Positions 37,091 to 44,277 of a stretch of DNA of 44,277 bases are shown here, in pieces. This DNA comes from an uncultured Pelagibacteraceae bacterium (GTDB taxonomy: Bacteria; Pseudomonadota; Alphaproteobacteria; Pelagibacterales; Pelagibacteraceae), in the NCBI GenBank assembly GCA_902584225.1, contig CACHYX010000005.1, positions 1-44,277 of the forward strand, read 5' to 3'. Positions within the stretch are counted from its first letter, which is position 1. Each line of letters begins with the position of its first letter. A program made the position numbers and the translations under genes. The notes under the pieces were generated by a model that saw only the letters and a list, made by a program, of their open reading frames with translations, searched no databases and had not been told where the DNA came from.

Positions 37091-38950
37091 GTGGAAAGAA
37101 TAATTACAAAATCGTTTGCGAGACTAATGGGTCGTGGGGTCCATAGGGGGTTTATAACCCACGAGGAATTAAATAAATCTCTAGGAAAGAGGAATTTATC
37201 TGGCGAAAATCTCGCCCAGGCATTTTTGCATATTCTAGACGAAAAAATTTCTTTGGTTGAGAAGAAATCGGATTTCAAATCTTTAAAAAAAAGAGACTCA
37301 GCAAATAAAGATGAACCAAAAACGATTGAGAAAAGTGACGATCCAATAAGGATGTACCTAAGGGAAATGGGTGGAGTTGAGCTCTTATCAAGAGAAGGAG
37401 AAATAGCAATTGCAAAACGTATAGAAGCAGGAAAAGATGTAATGTTGAACGCTTTGTCGCAAAGTCCAATAACAGCAATTCAATTGTTTGAATGGAACGA
37501 AAAATTACAAAAAGATGAAATTTTAGTCAGAGAGATTATTGATATTGATACAAACTATATGGAAGAAGAAAATTCATCTCAAGATGCAAAAGATAAAAAA
37601 CAAGATGATAAAAAAGACAAAAGTGAAAAAAATTCAAAAGATGAAAAAAATGAACAAACTCAGCAAGATGTAGAAGAAGATGAATTCAATCCAACACTTG
37701 CTGCAATGGAAAGTGAGATAAAACCAAAGATTTTAGAAACGGTAAATAAACTAACAAAGGATTACTTTAAACTTATAAAATATCAGAAAGAAAAATTAGA
37801 TTGTGTTTTAAATAGTTCAGAATTCAGTACTTCAAAAGAAAAAAGTTATCAAAAGATAGTTTCAGAAATATTAGAGAATATTAAATCTTTACAATTATCT
37901 CCATCAGTTTTAGAGAATTTAGTCCAAAAACATTACTCTGAAAATAAGAAAATTGTTTCTTTGGAAGGAAATTTACTACGTTTAGCTATTGATAATAAAA
38001 TTCCAAGAGATGAATTTATAAAATTTTACATCGGAAATGAAATTAACCCTAACTTAAAAAATTTTTTAAGCACCAATCAAGTTTGGAAATCTTTTTTTCA
38101 AAAAAATAAAGATGAATTTAAAAATATTAGAAACAGACTCACTGAGATAAGTCATAAACTAGGTATAAGTGTTACAGACTTTAAAAAGTTAGTTAGCAGA
38201 GTACAAAAGGGTGAGAAAGAGTCAAGAATTGCTAAGAAAGAAATGGTAGAGGCAAATTTGAGATTAGTAATCTCAATTGCGAAAAAATATACTAATAGAG
38301 GATTACAATTTTTAGATTTAATTCAAGAGGGAAATATAGGTTTGATGAAAGCAGTTGATAAATTTGAATATAGAAGAGGTTATAAATTTTCTACTTATGC
38401 AACATGGTGGATCAGACAAGCAATAACAAGATCAATTGCAGATCAAGCAAGAACAATAAGAATACCTGTACATATGATTGAGACTATAAACAAAATAGTT
38501 AGAACTCAGAGACTTATACTTAGTGAATTTGGTCGTGAAGCAACACCAGAAGAACTTGCAAAAAAACTAAGAATGCCTTTAGAGAAAGTAAGAAAGGTGT
38601 TAAAAATTTCTAAAGAACCAGTTTCATTAGAAAAACCTGTTGGAGATGAAGAGGACAGTAGTTTAGGAGATTTCATTGAGGATACAAAAGCTTTAGCTCC
38701 TTTGGAACAAGCTATAAAATCAAATTTAAGTGAGGCAACTACTAAAATTTTATCGACTTTAACTCCTAGAGAAGAAAGAGTGCTTAGAATGAGATTTGGA
38801 GTAGGAATGAACACAGATCATACCTTAGAGGAAGTAGGTTTACAATTTTCTGTTACTAGAGAGCGTATAAGACAAATTGAGGCAAAAGCTTTAAGAAAGC
38901 TTAAACATCCAAGCAGATCTAAACAACTTAAAAGCTTTTTAGAAAGTTAA
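37091..38950 (+). CDS. rpoD: RNA polymerase primary sigma factor (sigma-70)
   Basis: 619 aa housekeeping sigma factor. Region 1.1 at about 1-60, region 1.2 at [12 protein letters not shown] (83-94), region 2 at about 385-460 ([49 protein letters not shown]), region 3, and region 4 at about 550-612 ending [15 protein letters not shown]. The non-conserved region contains a 40-residue run of Asp, Glu, Lys, Gln and Ser (about 158-198). Start is GTG (37091); an in-frame stop at 37055 limits upstream extension and no ATG is available. Third gene of yqeY-dnaG-rpoD. Confidence 0.97.
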   Translation: MERIITKSFARLMGRGVHRGFITHEELNKSLGKRNLSGENLAQAFLHILDEKISLVEKKSDFKSLKKRDSANKDEPKTIEKSDDPIRMYLREMGGVELLSREGEIAIAKRIEAGKDVMLNALSQSPITAIQLFEWNEKLQKDEILVREIIDIDTNYMEEENSSQDAKDKKQDDKKDKSEKNSKDEKNEQTQQDVEEDEFNPTLAAMESEIKPKILETVNKLTKDYFKLIKYQKEKLDCVLNSSEFSTSKEKSYQKIVSEILENIKSLQLSPSVLENLVQKHYSENKKIVSLEGNLLRLAIDNKIPRDEFIKFYIGNEINPNLKNFLSTNQVWKSFFQKNKDEFKNIRNRLTEISHKLGISVTDFKKLVSRVQKGEKESRIAKKEMVEANLRLVISIAKKYTNRGLQFLDLIQEGNIGLMKAVDKFEYRRGYKFSTYATWWIRQAITRSIADQARTIRIPVHMIETINKIVRTQRLILSEFGREATPEELAKKLRMPLEKVRKVLKISKEPVSLEKPVGDEEDSSLGDFIEDTKALAPLEQAIKSNLSEATTKILSTLTPREERVLRMRFGVGMNTDHTLEEVGLQFSVTRERIRQIEAKALRKLKHPSRSKQLKSFLES

Positions 38951-38966
38951 AACTTAATCTAACTAA

Positions 38967-39713
38967 ATGGACTTAGTAAGTGTAATAATTCCATACTACA
39001 AAAAAAGAAATTTTATCAAAGAAACCTTAATTTCGGTAACAAATCAAAGTTATGACAATTTGGAAGTGTTGATTATCTATGATGATACAAATTTAAATGA
39101 TTTTGAATTTTTACAAAATATAGCAAAATCCGACAACAGAATTAAGATTATAAAAAATAACACTAAATTAGGTGCTGGTATTTCAAGAAATCTTGGTATC
39201 GAAAGATCCAATGGAAAATATATTGCATTTTTAGATGCAGACGATACTTGGAGTTTAGACAAGTTAAAAAGTCAAATATCATTTATGAAACAAAATAATC
39301 ACAAAATTTCTCACACCTCTTACTATATTATTGACGAAAAGAAAAAAATAATTGGCCAGAGAAAAGCTAGAAATATATTGTCAATTAATGATATTTTAAA
39401 GTCTTGTGACATTGGTCTATCAACTGTCGTTTTAGAAAAAAACATAATAGTTCATCATAAAATAAAATTTCCAAAGCTTGTGACAAAAGAGGATTTTGTT
39501 TTCTGGTTGATGTTACTCAAAAAAAATAACAAATTTTACGCCCAGGACAAATATTTGACAAACTGGTCTGACTTAAAAAATTCTCTATCTTCTTCAACTA
39601 TTCAAAAACTTATGGATGGGTTTAGGGTATATAATCAATATATGAATTTCAATATTTTTAAATCTTTGTATTATTTATTTTGTTTAAGTTTAAATTATTT
39701 AAAAAAAAGGTAA
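38967..39713 (+). CDS. Family 2 glycosyltransferase
   Basis: 248 aa GT-A enzyme. The nucleotide-sugar fold opens SVIIPYYKKRNFIKETLISVTNQSY, with YDD at 38-40 and the metal-binding DADD at 90-93 (YIAFLDADDTW). GAGISRNLGIERSNG is the typical helix before it. The acceptor and sugar are unknown. First gene of the polysaccharide-type segment, starting 16 nt after rpoD and 1 nt before the phosphosugar transferase gene, so probably cotranscribed with it. Confidence 0.88.
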   Translation: MDLVSVIIPYYKKRNFIKETLISVTNQSYDNLEVLIIYDDTNLNDFEFLQNIAKSDNRIKIIKNNTKLGAGISRNLGIERSNGKYIAFLDADDTWSLDKLKSQISFMKQNNHKISHTSYYIIDEKKKIIGQRKARNILSINDILKSCDIGLSTVVLEKNIIVHHKIKFPKLVTKEDFVFWLMLLKKNNKFYAQDKYLTNWSDLKNSLSSSTIQKLMDGFRVYNQYMNFNIFKSLYYLFCLSLNYLKKR

Positions 39714-39714
39714 G

Positions 39715-40737
39715 ATGATTTTTTATTATATTTATCTAATTTTTGTGATTTTTAGTTCTCTCGTTATAAAAAAAAAAGGTTTTTTATTAAATTACACTGG
39801 AGATAATCATCAATCTTTCTCAAATTCAGGAAATATTCCCTTAACTGGAGGTTTTTTTTTAATTTTTCCAATAGTTTTTTTTTACTTAAATGACCTAATT
39901 TTTGTTTCTTTTTTAAGTATAATTTTTTTAATTGGTTTTTTTTCCGATAGAAAAATTTTAGTTTCACCAAAAAAAAGATTTTTTTTTCAAGTTATATCTA
40001 TATTATTGTTTGTAATAATAACCGATTTGAGAATAACTTCATCTAGAATCGATTTATTTGATTTATTTTTAAGTAACGAGGTGTTTGCATATTTTTTTAC
40101 CTCATTCTGTTTGCTTATTTTGATTAATGGCAGCAATTTTATCGATGGGTTAAACGGATTATTTATTTCATACTCATTAATTGTCCTTTTCGTTTTAGGA
40201 AATTTAGGGCTGATCAGTAACTCAATTTTGTCTGGTCAATTTTTTTATTTAATTCTTTTATTAATGTTATTGCTTTTATTACTAAATGTTTTTAATGTTT
40301 TGATGATCGGTGACAGTGGAGCATATTTATTAGCTTTCTTTTTAGGTGTTATTATAATCAACTCACATGAAAATAATCCCAATATTTCCCCGTATTTTTA
40401 TATTTCATTAATTTGGTATCCTTGTTTTGAAAATTTATTTTCTATTATCAGAAAATTAAATATAAAATTTTCACCTTTTAATCCTGATAATAAACACTTA
40501 CACCAACTAGTTTTCTTTTTTATAAAAAAAAAACTAGGTTTATCGACTATATTTTCAAATAATTTTAGTAGCGCAGTATTAATTTTTTTAAACTTTTTAG
40601 TAGTTTATATATGTTCACTTAATCCTATTAGCACAATATATCAGATTAAATTAATAGTTTCTTCAATTATTCTTTATATTTCAGGATATTTTTTATTAAA
40701 CAAATTTTACAACTCAAATTTTAAGCTTAAAAAATAA
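39715..40737 (+). CDS. WecA/MraY-like polyprenyl-phosphate phosphosugar transferase
   Basis: 340 aa with about ten transmembrane helices. It likely loads a sugar-1-phosphate onto undecaprenyl phosphate to start a surface glycan. Motifs: NSGNIPLTGGFFL (37-49), GFFSDRK (74-80), SPKKRF, NFIDGLNGL (141-149), GDSGAYL (199-205) and the PDNKHLHQL cytoplasmic loop (257-265). The first Asp of the usual DD pair is Ser77, which appears in some WbpL-type relatives. Peptidoglycan MraY is less likely given the glycosyltransferase neighbours. Its last 24 nt overlap a convergent glycosyltransferase. Confidence 0.86.
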   Translation: MIFYYIYLIFVIFSSLVIKKKGFLLNYTGDNHQSFSNSGNIPLTGGFFLIFPIVFFYLNDLIFVSFLSIIFLIGFFSDRKILVSPKKRFFFQVISILLFVIITDLRITSSRIDLFDLFLSNEVFAYFFTSFCLLILINGSNFIDGLNGLFISYSLIVLFVLGNLGLISNSILSGQFFYLILLLMLLLLLLNVFNVLMIGDSGAYLLAFFLGVIIINSHENNPNISPYFYISLIWYPCFENLFSIIRKLNIKFSPFNPDNKHLHQLVFFFIKKKLGLSTIFSNNFSSAVLIFLNFLVVYICSLNPISTIYQIKLIVSSIILYISGYFLLNKFYNSNFKLKK

Positions 40738-41388
40738 TTTTATCATTGAAAAGAAAATTTTCAGTCCATCTTTAAATGCATTTACCTTTTTTTTTCCGGC
40801 AATTCTCGATCTTTCGTATGATTTACTTGTACAAATTTTATAACCGGCTCTTTTAGCCTTTATCGGTAATTCAACACAAAATGAAAAGTCTTTTGATGTC
40901 AGCTCAAGTTTTTTTGCACAAGACGTCCTGCCCATTACATAAGTGTAAAGAATATCTGATATTTTTAAATTAAAAAAAATCTTTCCTAGATAAGTAAAAA
41001 TATAATTACCTATAAATGTAACAAATGTGTCATCATCACTTCCACAATTTTTTTCATATCTGGAAGCAAAAATAAAGTCATATTTGTCATTTTTAAGCTT
41101 GTTTATCATAAAATTCAATTCTTTTGGATCAAATGACCCATCAGCATTAAAGATACAAAAAAATTCTGTCTCGACAGTTTCAATTCCTTTTTTTAAAGCA
41201 TCACCATAACCTCTAGAGTCTTGATAAATTATATTACAATCATAATTTTTTATTGCTTCAATAGTTAACTCATCCGAACTTTCCAATAAGATATTTTTCT
41301 TAAAATTAAAATTTCCTAGCTCATCCAATACCTTTGGTAAGGATTCTTTCTCGTTTTTAGCTGGTATTATTAAAGTAAGGCCGCTCAT
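40714..41388 (-). CDS. Family 2 glycosyltransferase (dolichol-phosphate-mannose-synthase-like)
   Basis: 224 aa, a single GT-A domain without C-terminal membrane helices. LTLIIPAKNEKESLPKVLDEL opens the fold, IIYQDSRGYGDALKKGIE matches the DPM-type helix, and the NADGSFDPKEL motif (81-91) supplies the metal-binding Asp. It could transfer a sugar from a nucleotide donor to polyprenyl phosphate. A Lys-rich C-terminus suggests peripheral membrane association. It is on the opposite strand to its neighbours; a 109-bp gap separates it from the next gene. Confidence 0.85.
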   Translation of the reverse strand: MSGLTLIIPAKNEKESLPKVLDELGNFNFKKNILLESSDELTIEAIKNYDCNIIYQDSRGYGDALKKGIETVETEFFCIFNADGSFDPKELNFMINKLKNDKYDFIFASRYEKNCGSDDDTFVTFIGNYIFTYLGKIFFNLKISDILYTYVMGRTSCAKKLELTSKDFSFCVELPIKAKRAGYKICTSKSYERSRIAGKKKVNAFKDGLKIFFSMIKLFFKLKI

Positions 41389-41408
41389 CTAAATTTGACC
41401 ACATATAG

Positions 41409-41423
41409 TTGATTAAAAATCAA
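41409..41423. repeat. Short inverted repeat in divergent gap
   Basis: TTGATT (41409-41414), AAA, AATCAA (41418-41423) is a perfect 6-bp-arm dyad between the divergent glycosyltransferase and membrane protein genes. The half-sites TTGAT/ATCAA resemble FNR/CRP-type boxes, but the spacing is 5 nt instead of 4. Possible operator only. The rest of the 41389-41497 gap is AT-rich with no other recognisable element. Confidence 0.25.
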
Positions 41424-41497
41424 AAGCAACAAAATTTAAATTTTAGAAACGGTTTATTTTAATTCAATATATTTATGAATACATTATAAATACTTTA

Positions 41498-43183
41498 ATG
41501 GTAAGCAATTATTTAATATTTTTTTTATGCTATTTTTTGATAATTTTATCAGTATTAGGTCATGGTATCTTGGCAATTAAATTTACGAAAACCAATGTGT
41601 CATTTGAAGAAATAGGATTTGTTGGTTTGGTTGGGATATTTTTCCTAATATTGTATTCTTACGTCACTCATTTTTTTGTAAGTCATGGATATATACATAA
41701 TATAATTTTTATTACCATTGGTCTCATATCAATTTATTATTTTAGATCTAAAATTTTAATAAAAAGAAATTATATTTTCTTATTTTCAATTTTCTCAATT
41801 ATTTTTTTGGCTTTTATAATTTTTAAAACTCATGATGATTTTGGTTATTATCATTTTCCTTACAGCTATTATTTAAATAAATTTTCAATGATAATTGGTA
41901 TTGGACCACTTAATCATGGTTTTAGAACTCCATCGTCTATTTTTTACTTAAACTCATTATTTTATCTGCCATACATAGATTATTATCTCTATCATATGGG
42001 CGCTATATTAGTCTTAGGATTTTCAAATATTATTTTAGTCTCAAACATCAAAAAGTATTTAGACAAAAGGGAGAACAATCAATTTTTTTTTCTAAATTTA
42101 CTCGCTTTCATTTTTGTTAATGTTTTCTTTTACCGAATTGCAGAGCATGGTACAGATAGATCAGCACAAATCCTCATTTTTTTATTTTTTATTTACATTC
42201 TTTCACTTCGGGGAAGTTATGAAAATTTTAATAATATTTTACCAAAATTGATAATTTTATTAAGTATAATAATTTCTTTAAAATCTTTTTATATTCTATA
42301 TTTTATTTTTATTATTCCTTTTATCTACCATATTGTAAAAGATGAAAAAATTTATTTAATATATAAAATTTTTAAAAACCCAATATTATACTTTTCAATC
42401 TTGATGGGCATATGTGTAATTTTAGTTTATCTTTTCAATACTGGGTGCTTGTTATACCCAGTGCAACAGACTTGTATAAGTGGGATAGAATGGGGTATTC
42501 CAAAATCAGAAGTAAGCGCCGCAAACACTCATTATCAATGGTGGTCAAAAGCAGGTGGTGGTCCTGGGTACAGTCATGAAATTGAAAAAGATTTGTATAT
42601 TCAAAATTTTTATTGGTTATCAAATTGGATGGATAGATATTTTTTTAATAAAATGTCAGATTTTCTTCTAGGTATTCTGTTTATATCGATATTGCTTGTA
42701 GGTATTTTTAAAGCAAAAAAAAAGGAATTGTACAAAAAAAAAATAAACGACAATTTTTTGTACTATTTACTTATAATGCTATTACTTGCAGAATGGTTTT
42801 ACAATCATCCTTCTTTAAGATACGGAGGCTACATAATTTTTGCACTAATATTTTTTATTCCATTGTCTAATTTACTATCAAAGTATGAAGTGCCTAAAAA
42901 TTTTACCTTCAAAACTATTACTCTTTTTGTAATAGTAATTTCAATTTTTATAGGGAGAAACATTGATAGAATTCTTTATGAGCAAAATTTTTATAAAGCC
43001 AACTTCGAAAGAAATATGTTTTTTTTCACTGACGAAAAACATTTTAGAATAGACGCTAAACTTAAGGACCTTTCCAAAATATATAACAACTGTAATCCTG
43101 ATATTAATGAATGTTCAAATAACCAAGAATTTATTGTTAAAAAAGGTTATGGAAAAATGATTTTGATCAGAAAGAGAAATTAA
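41498..43183 (+). CDS. Multi-pass membrane protein, possible GT-C glycosyltransferase or polymerase
   Basis: 561 aa, function not recognised. About ten hydrophobic helices cover residues 1-480 and a soluble tail of ~70 residues follows. In the first large loop, after the third or fourth helix, it has KTHDDFGYYHFPYSYYLNKF with Asp113-Asp114, similar in position to the acidic pair of GT-C enzymes that use polyprenyl-linked sugars. A central periplasmic-looking loop (about 312-370) contains Cys pairs (NTGCLLYPVQQTC). A Wzy-like glycan polymerase is the alternative. It lies between sugar-transfer genes and gmd on the same strand. Confidence 0.6.
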   Translation: MVSNYLIFFLCYFLIILSVLGHGILAIKFTKTNVSFEEIGFVGLVGIFFLILYSYVTHFFVSHGYIHNIIFITIGLISIYYFRSKILIKRNYIFLFSIFSIIFLAFIIFKTHDDFGYYHFPYSYYLNKFSMIIGIGPLNHGFRTPSSIFYLNSLFYLPYIDYYLYHMGAILVLGFSNIILVSNIKKYLDKRENNQFFFLNLLAFIFVNVFFYRIAEHGTDRSAQILIFLFFIYILSLRGSYENFNNILPKLIILLSIIISLKSFYILYFIFIIPFIYHIVKDEKIYLIYKIFKNPILYFSILMGICVILVYLFNTGCLLYPVQQTCISGIEWGIPKSEVSAANTHYQWWSKAGGGPGYSHEIEKDLYIQNFYWLSNWMDRYFFNKMSDFLLGILFISILLVGIFKAKKKELYKKKINDNFLYYLLIMLLLAEWFYNHPSLRYGGYIIFALIFFIPLSNLLSKYEVPKNFTFKTITLFVIVISIFIGRNIDRILYEQNFYKANFERNMFFFTDEKHFRIDAKLKDLSKIYNNCNPDINECSNNQEFIVKKGYGKMILIRKRN

Positions 43184-43196
43184 TTGTTTTACTTAT

Positions 43197-43216
43197 TTAA
43201 ACTTTTTAAGGTTTAA
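43197..43216. repeat. Hairpin-forming inverted repeat before gmd
   Basis: TTAAACTTT (43197-43205) can pair with AAGGTTTAA (43208-43216), nine base pairs with one G-U in RNA and a 2-nt loop. It lies 14 nt after the membrane protein stop and 44 nt before gmd. No U-run follows, so it is not a classic terminator; an mRNA 3'-end stabiliser is possible. Confidence 0.3.
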
Positions 43217-43260
43217 AAATAGGTATTAACAAATGTTTAAAAAGATTATATTAGATAAAC

Positions 43261-44277
43261 ATGAGTAAAAAAATTGCCTTAATTTTTGGTATAACTGGAC
43301 AAGATGGTTCATATCTTGCAGAATTTTTATTGAAAAAAAAATATACTGTTCATGGAGTGAAAAGAAGATCATCTTCAATAAATACTTCAAGAGTTGACCA
43401 CATTTACCAAGAGCCAAGTCTGAAATCCCGAAATTTCTTTCTGCACTATGGTGACATAACAGACTCGACTTCAGTTTCAAAAATTATAAGGATGATAAAA
43501 CCCCATGAAATTTATAATTTAGCAGCTCAATCACATGTAGCCGTATCTTTTGAAGTGCCAGAATATACCGCTAATGCTGATGCGCTAGGAGCACTTAGAA
43601 TACTTGAAGCAATCAAGTTTCATAGATTAGAGAAAAAAACAAAATTTTATCAAGCCGGAACATCTGAAATGTTTGGAAAGGTTCAAGATGTTCCTCAAAC
43701 TGAAAAAACAAATTTTTATCCACTTAGTCCTTATGGTGTTGCCAAATTGTACGCTCATTGGATAACTAAGAATTACAGAGAGGCATATAATATTTTTGGA
43801 TCAAACGGTATTTTATTTAATCATGAAAGTCCTAGAAGAGGTGAGACATTTGTAACAAAAAAAATAATAAAAGCTCTTGTAAGAATTAAAATGGGTTATC
43901 AAAAACAATTGGTCTTGGGTAACCTAGACTCAAGAAGAGATTGGGGACACGCAAGAGATTATGTAGAAGCGATGTGGAAAATACTCCAACAAAAAAAACC
44001 AGATGACTATGTTATAGCAACTGGAAAACAATATAGTATAAGACAATTTATTAACTTTGTTGCAAAAAAACTAAATATGAAAATTGCCTGGAAGGGAAAA
44101 GGGTTAAACGAAACAGGCTATGATGTTTTGAACAAAAAAAAAATAATTTTGGTTGATAAAAACTACATAAGACCTTTAGATGTTAATACACTATTAGGGA
44201 ATGCTGCAAAAGCACGTAGAGAGTTAAAATGGAAACCCCAAATAAATATTCATTTACTTATTGATGAAATGATAACA
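43261..44277 (+). CDS. gmd: GDP-mannose 4,6-dehydratase (3' end outside window)
   Basis: 339 codons from the ATG at 43261 run open to the right edge; family members are about 325-375 aa, so little is missing. An extended SDR that converts GDP-mannose to GDP-4-keto-6-deoxymannose, precursor of GDP-fucose, perosamine and similar sugars. NADP loop [14 protein letters not shown] (10-23), [29 protein letters not shown], the catalytic Thr/Ser in [25 protein letters not shown] with the Tyr-x3-Lys pair, and [17 protein letters not shown] are all present. Indicates a deoxysugar in the surface glycan made by this region. Confidence 0.96.
   Translation, partial: MSKKIALIFGITGQDGSYLAEFLLKKKYTVHGVKRRSSSINTSRVDHIYQEPSLKSRNFFLHYGDITDSTSVSKIIRMIKPHEIYNLAAQSHVAVSFEVPEYTANADALGALRILEAIKFHRLEKKTKFYQAGTSEMFGKVQDVPQTEKTNFYPLSPYGVAKLYAHWITKNYREAYNIFGSNGILFNHESPRRGETFVTKKIIKALVRIKMGYQKQLVLGNLDSRRDWGHARDYVEAMWKILQQKKPDDYVIATGKQYSIRQFINFVAKKLNMKIAWKGKGLNETGYDVLNKKKIILVDKNYIRPLDVNTLLGNAAKARRELKWKPQINIHLLIDEMIT

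Noticed and set aside
43233-43268. Eleven-residue ORF overlapping the gmd start as a leader peptide
   Set aside because: Short AT-rich ORFs with an overlapping stop are common by chance here and no regulatory structure accompanies it.

Overview
The window looks like a piece of a small, streamlined alphaproteobacterial genome, most likely Pelagibacterales (SAR11). The evidence is very low G+C, Lys/Asn/Ile-rich proteins, almost no intergenic DNA, frequent gene overlaps, and alphaproteobacterial gene content and order: a CcrM-type methylase, petABC, a PetP/PetR-like pair beside ilvE, TPR-ispE, lgt-MidA-pgeF and yqeY-dnaG-rpoD. The lineage call is inference from gene content and composition; no search was run.

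Layout. 1-8570 holds the end of a flavin monooxygenase, the CcrM DNA adenine methylase, RNase HII, a family-4-like uracil-DNA glycosylase, a secreted TPR protein, ispE, a tRNA-Gln(UUG) abutting the CCA-adding enzyme gene, greA, hemF and trmL. 8636-11200 is petABC, the cytochrome bc1 complex. 11177-17124 is a long minus-strand run, read lgt, MidA-like methyltransferase, pgeF, prs, rplY, pth, ychF. 17169-19790 has a UbiK-like gene and an overlapping MarR regulator / OmpR-type response regulator / histidine kinase operon, followed by divergent ilvE. 20738-26471 is a minus-strand run uvrB, pteridine-reductase-like SDR, folB, uvrC, pgsA. 26508-34666 holds an aspartate-type aminotransferase, trxB, an ELM1-family protein coupled to a 2OG-Fe(II) oxygenase, and carAB. 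34792-38950 is the macromolecular-synthesis cluster yqeY-dnaG-rpoD. From 38967 to the right edge the content changes to surface-polysaccharide genes: two GT2 glycosyltransferases, a WecA/MraY-like phosphosugar transferase, an unassigned multi-pass membrane protein and the start of gmd.

No stretch longer than about 125 bp lacks a gene. All eight convergent gene pairs overlap or lie within 3 nt of each other, so there is no room for ordinary terminators between them. I saw no insertion sequence, prophage, CRISPR array, toxin-antitoxin pair or rRNA.

I did not find a clearly new multi-gene system. The best leads are regulatory. The predicted ccrM promoter carries two GANTC sites, one in its spacer and one overlapping the -10 box. 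A perfect 10-bp-arm dyad lies in the petA/trmL divergent region, and the MarR/ilvE gap has a weaker element of the same architecture. Protein-level points of interest are a DnaG lacking three of four zinc ligands, a family-4-like UDG lacking three of four Fe-S cysteines, and an SDR with the Asp-Tyr-Lys geometry of pteridine reductases beside folB.
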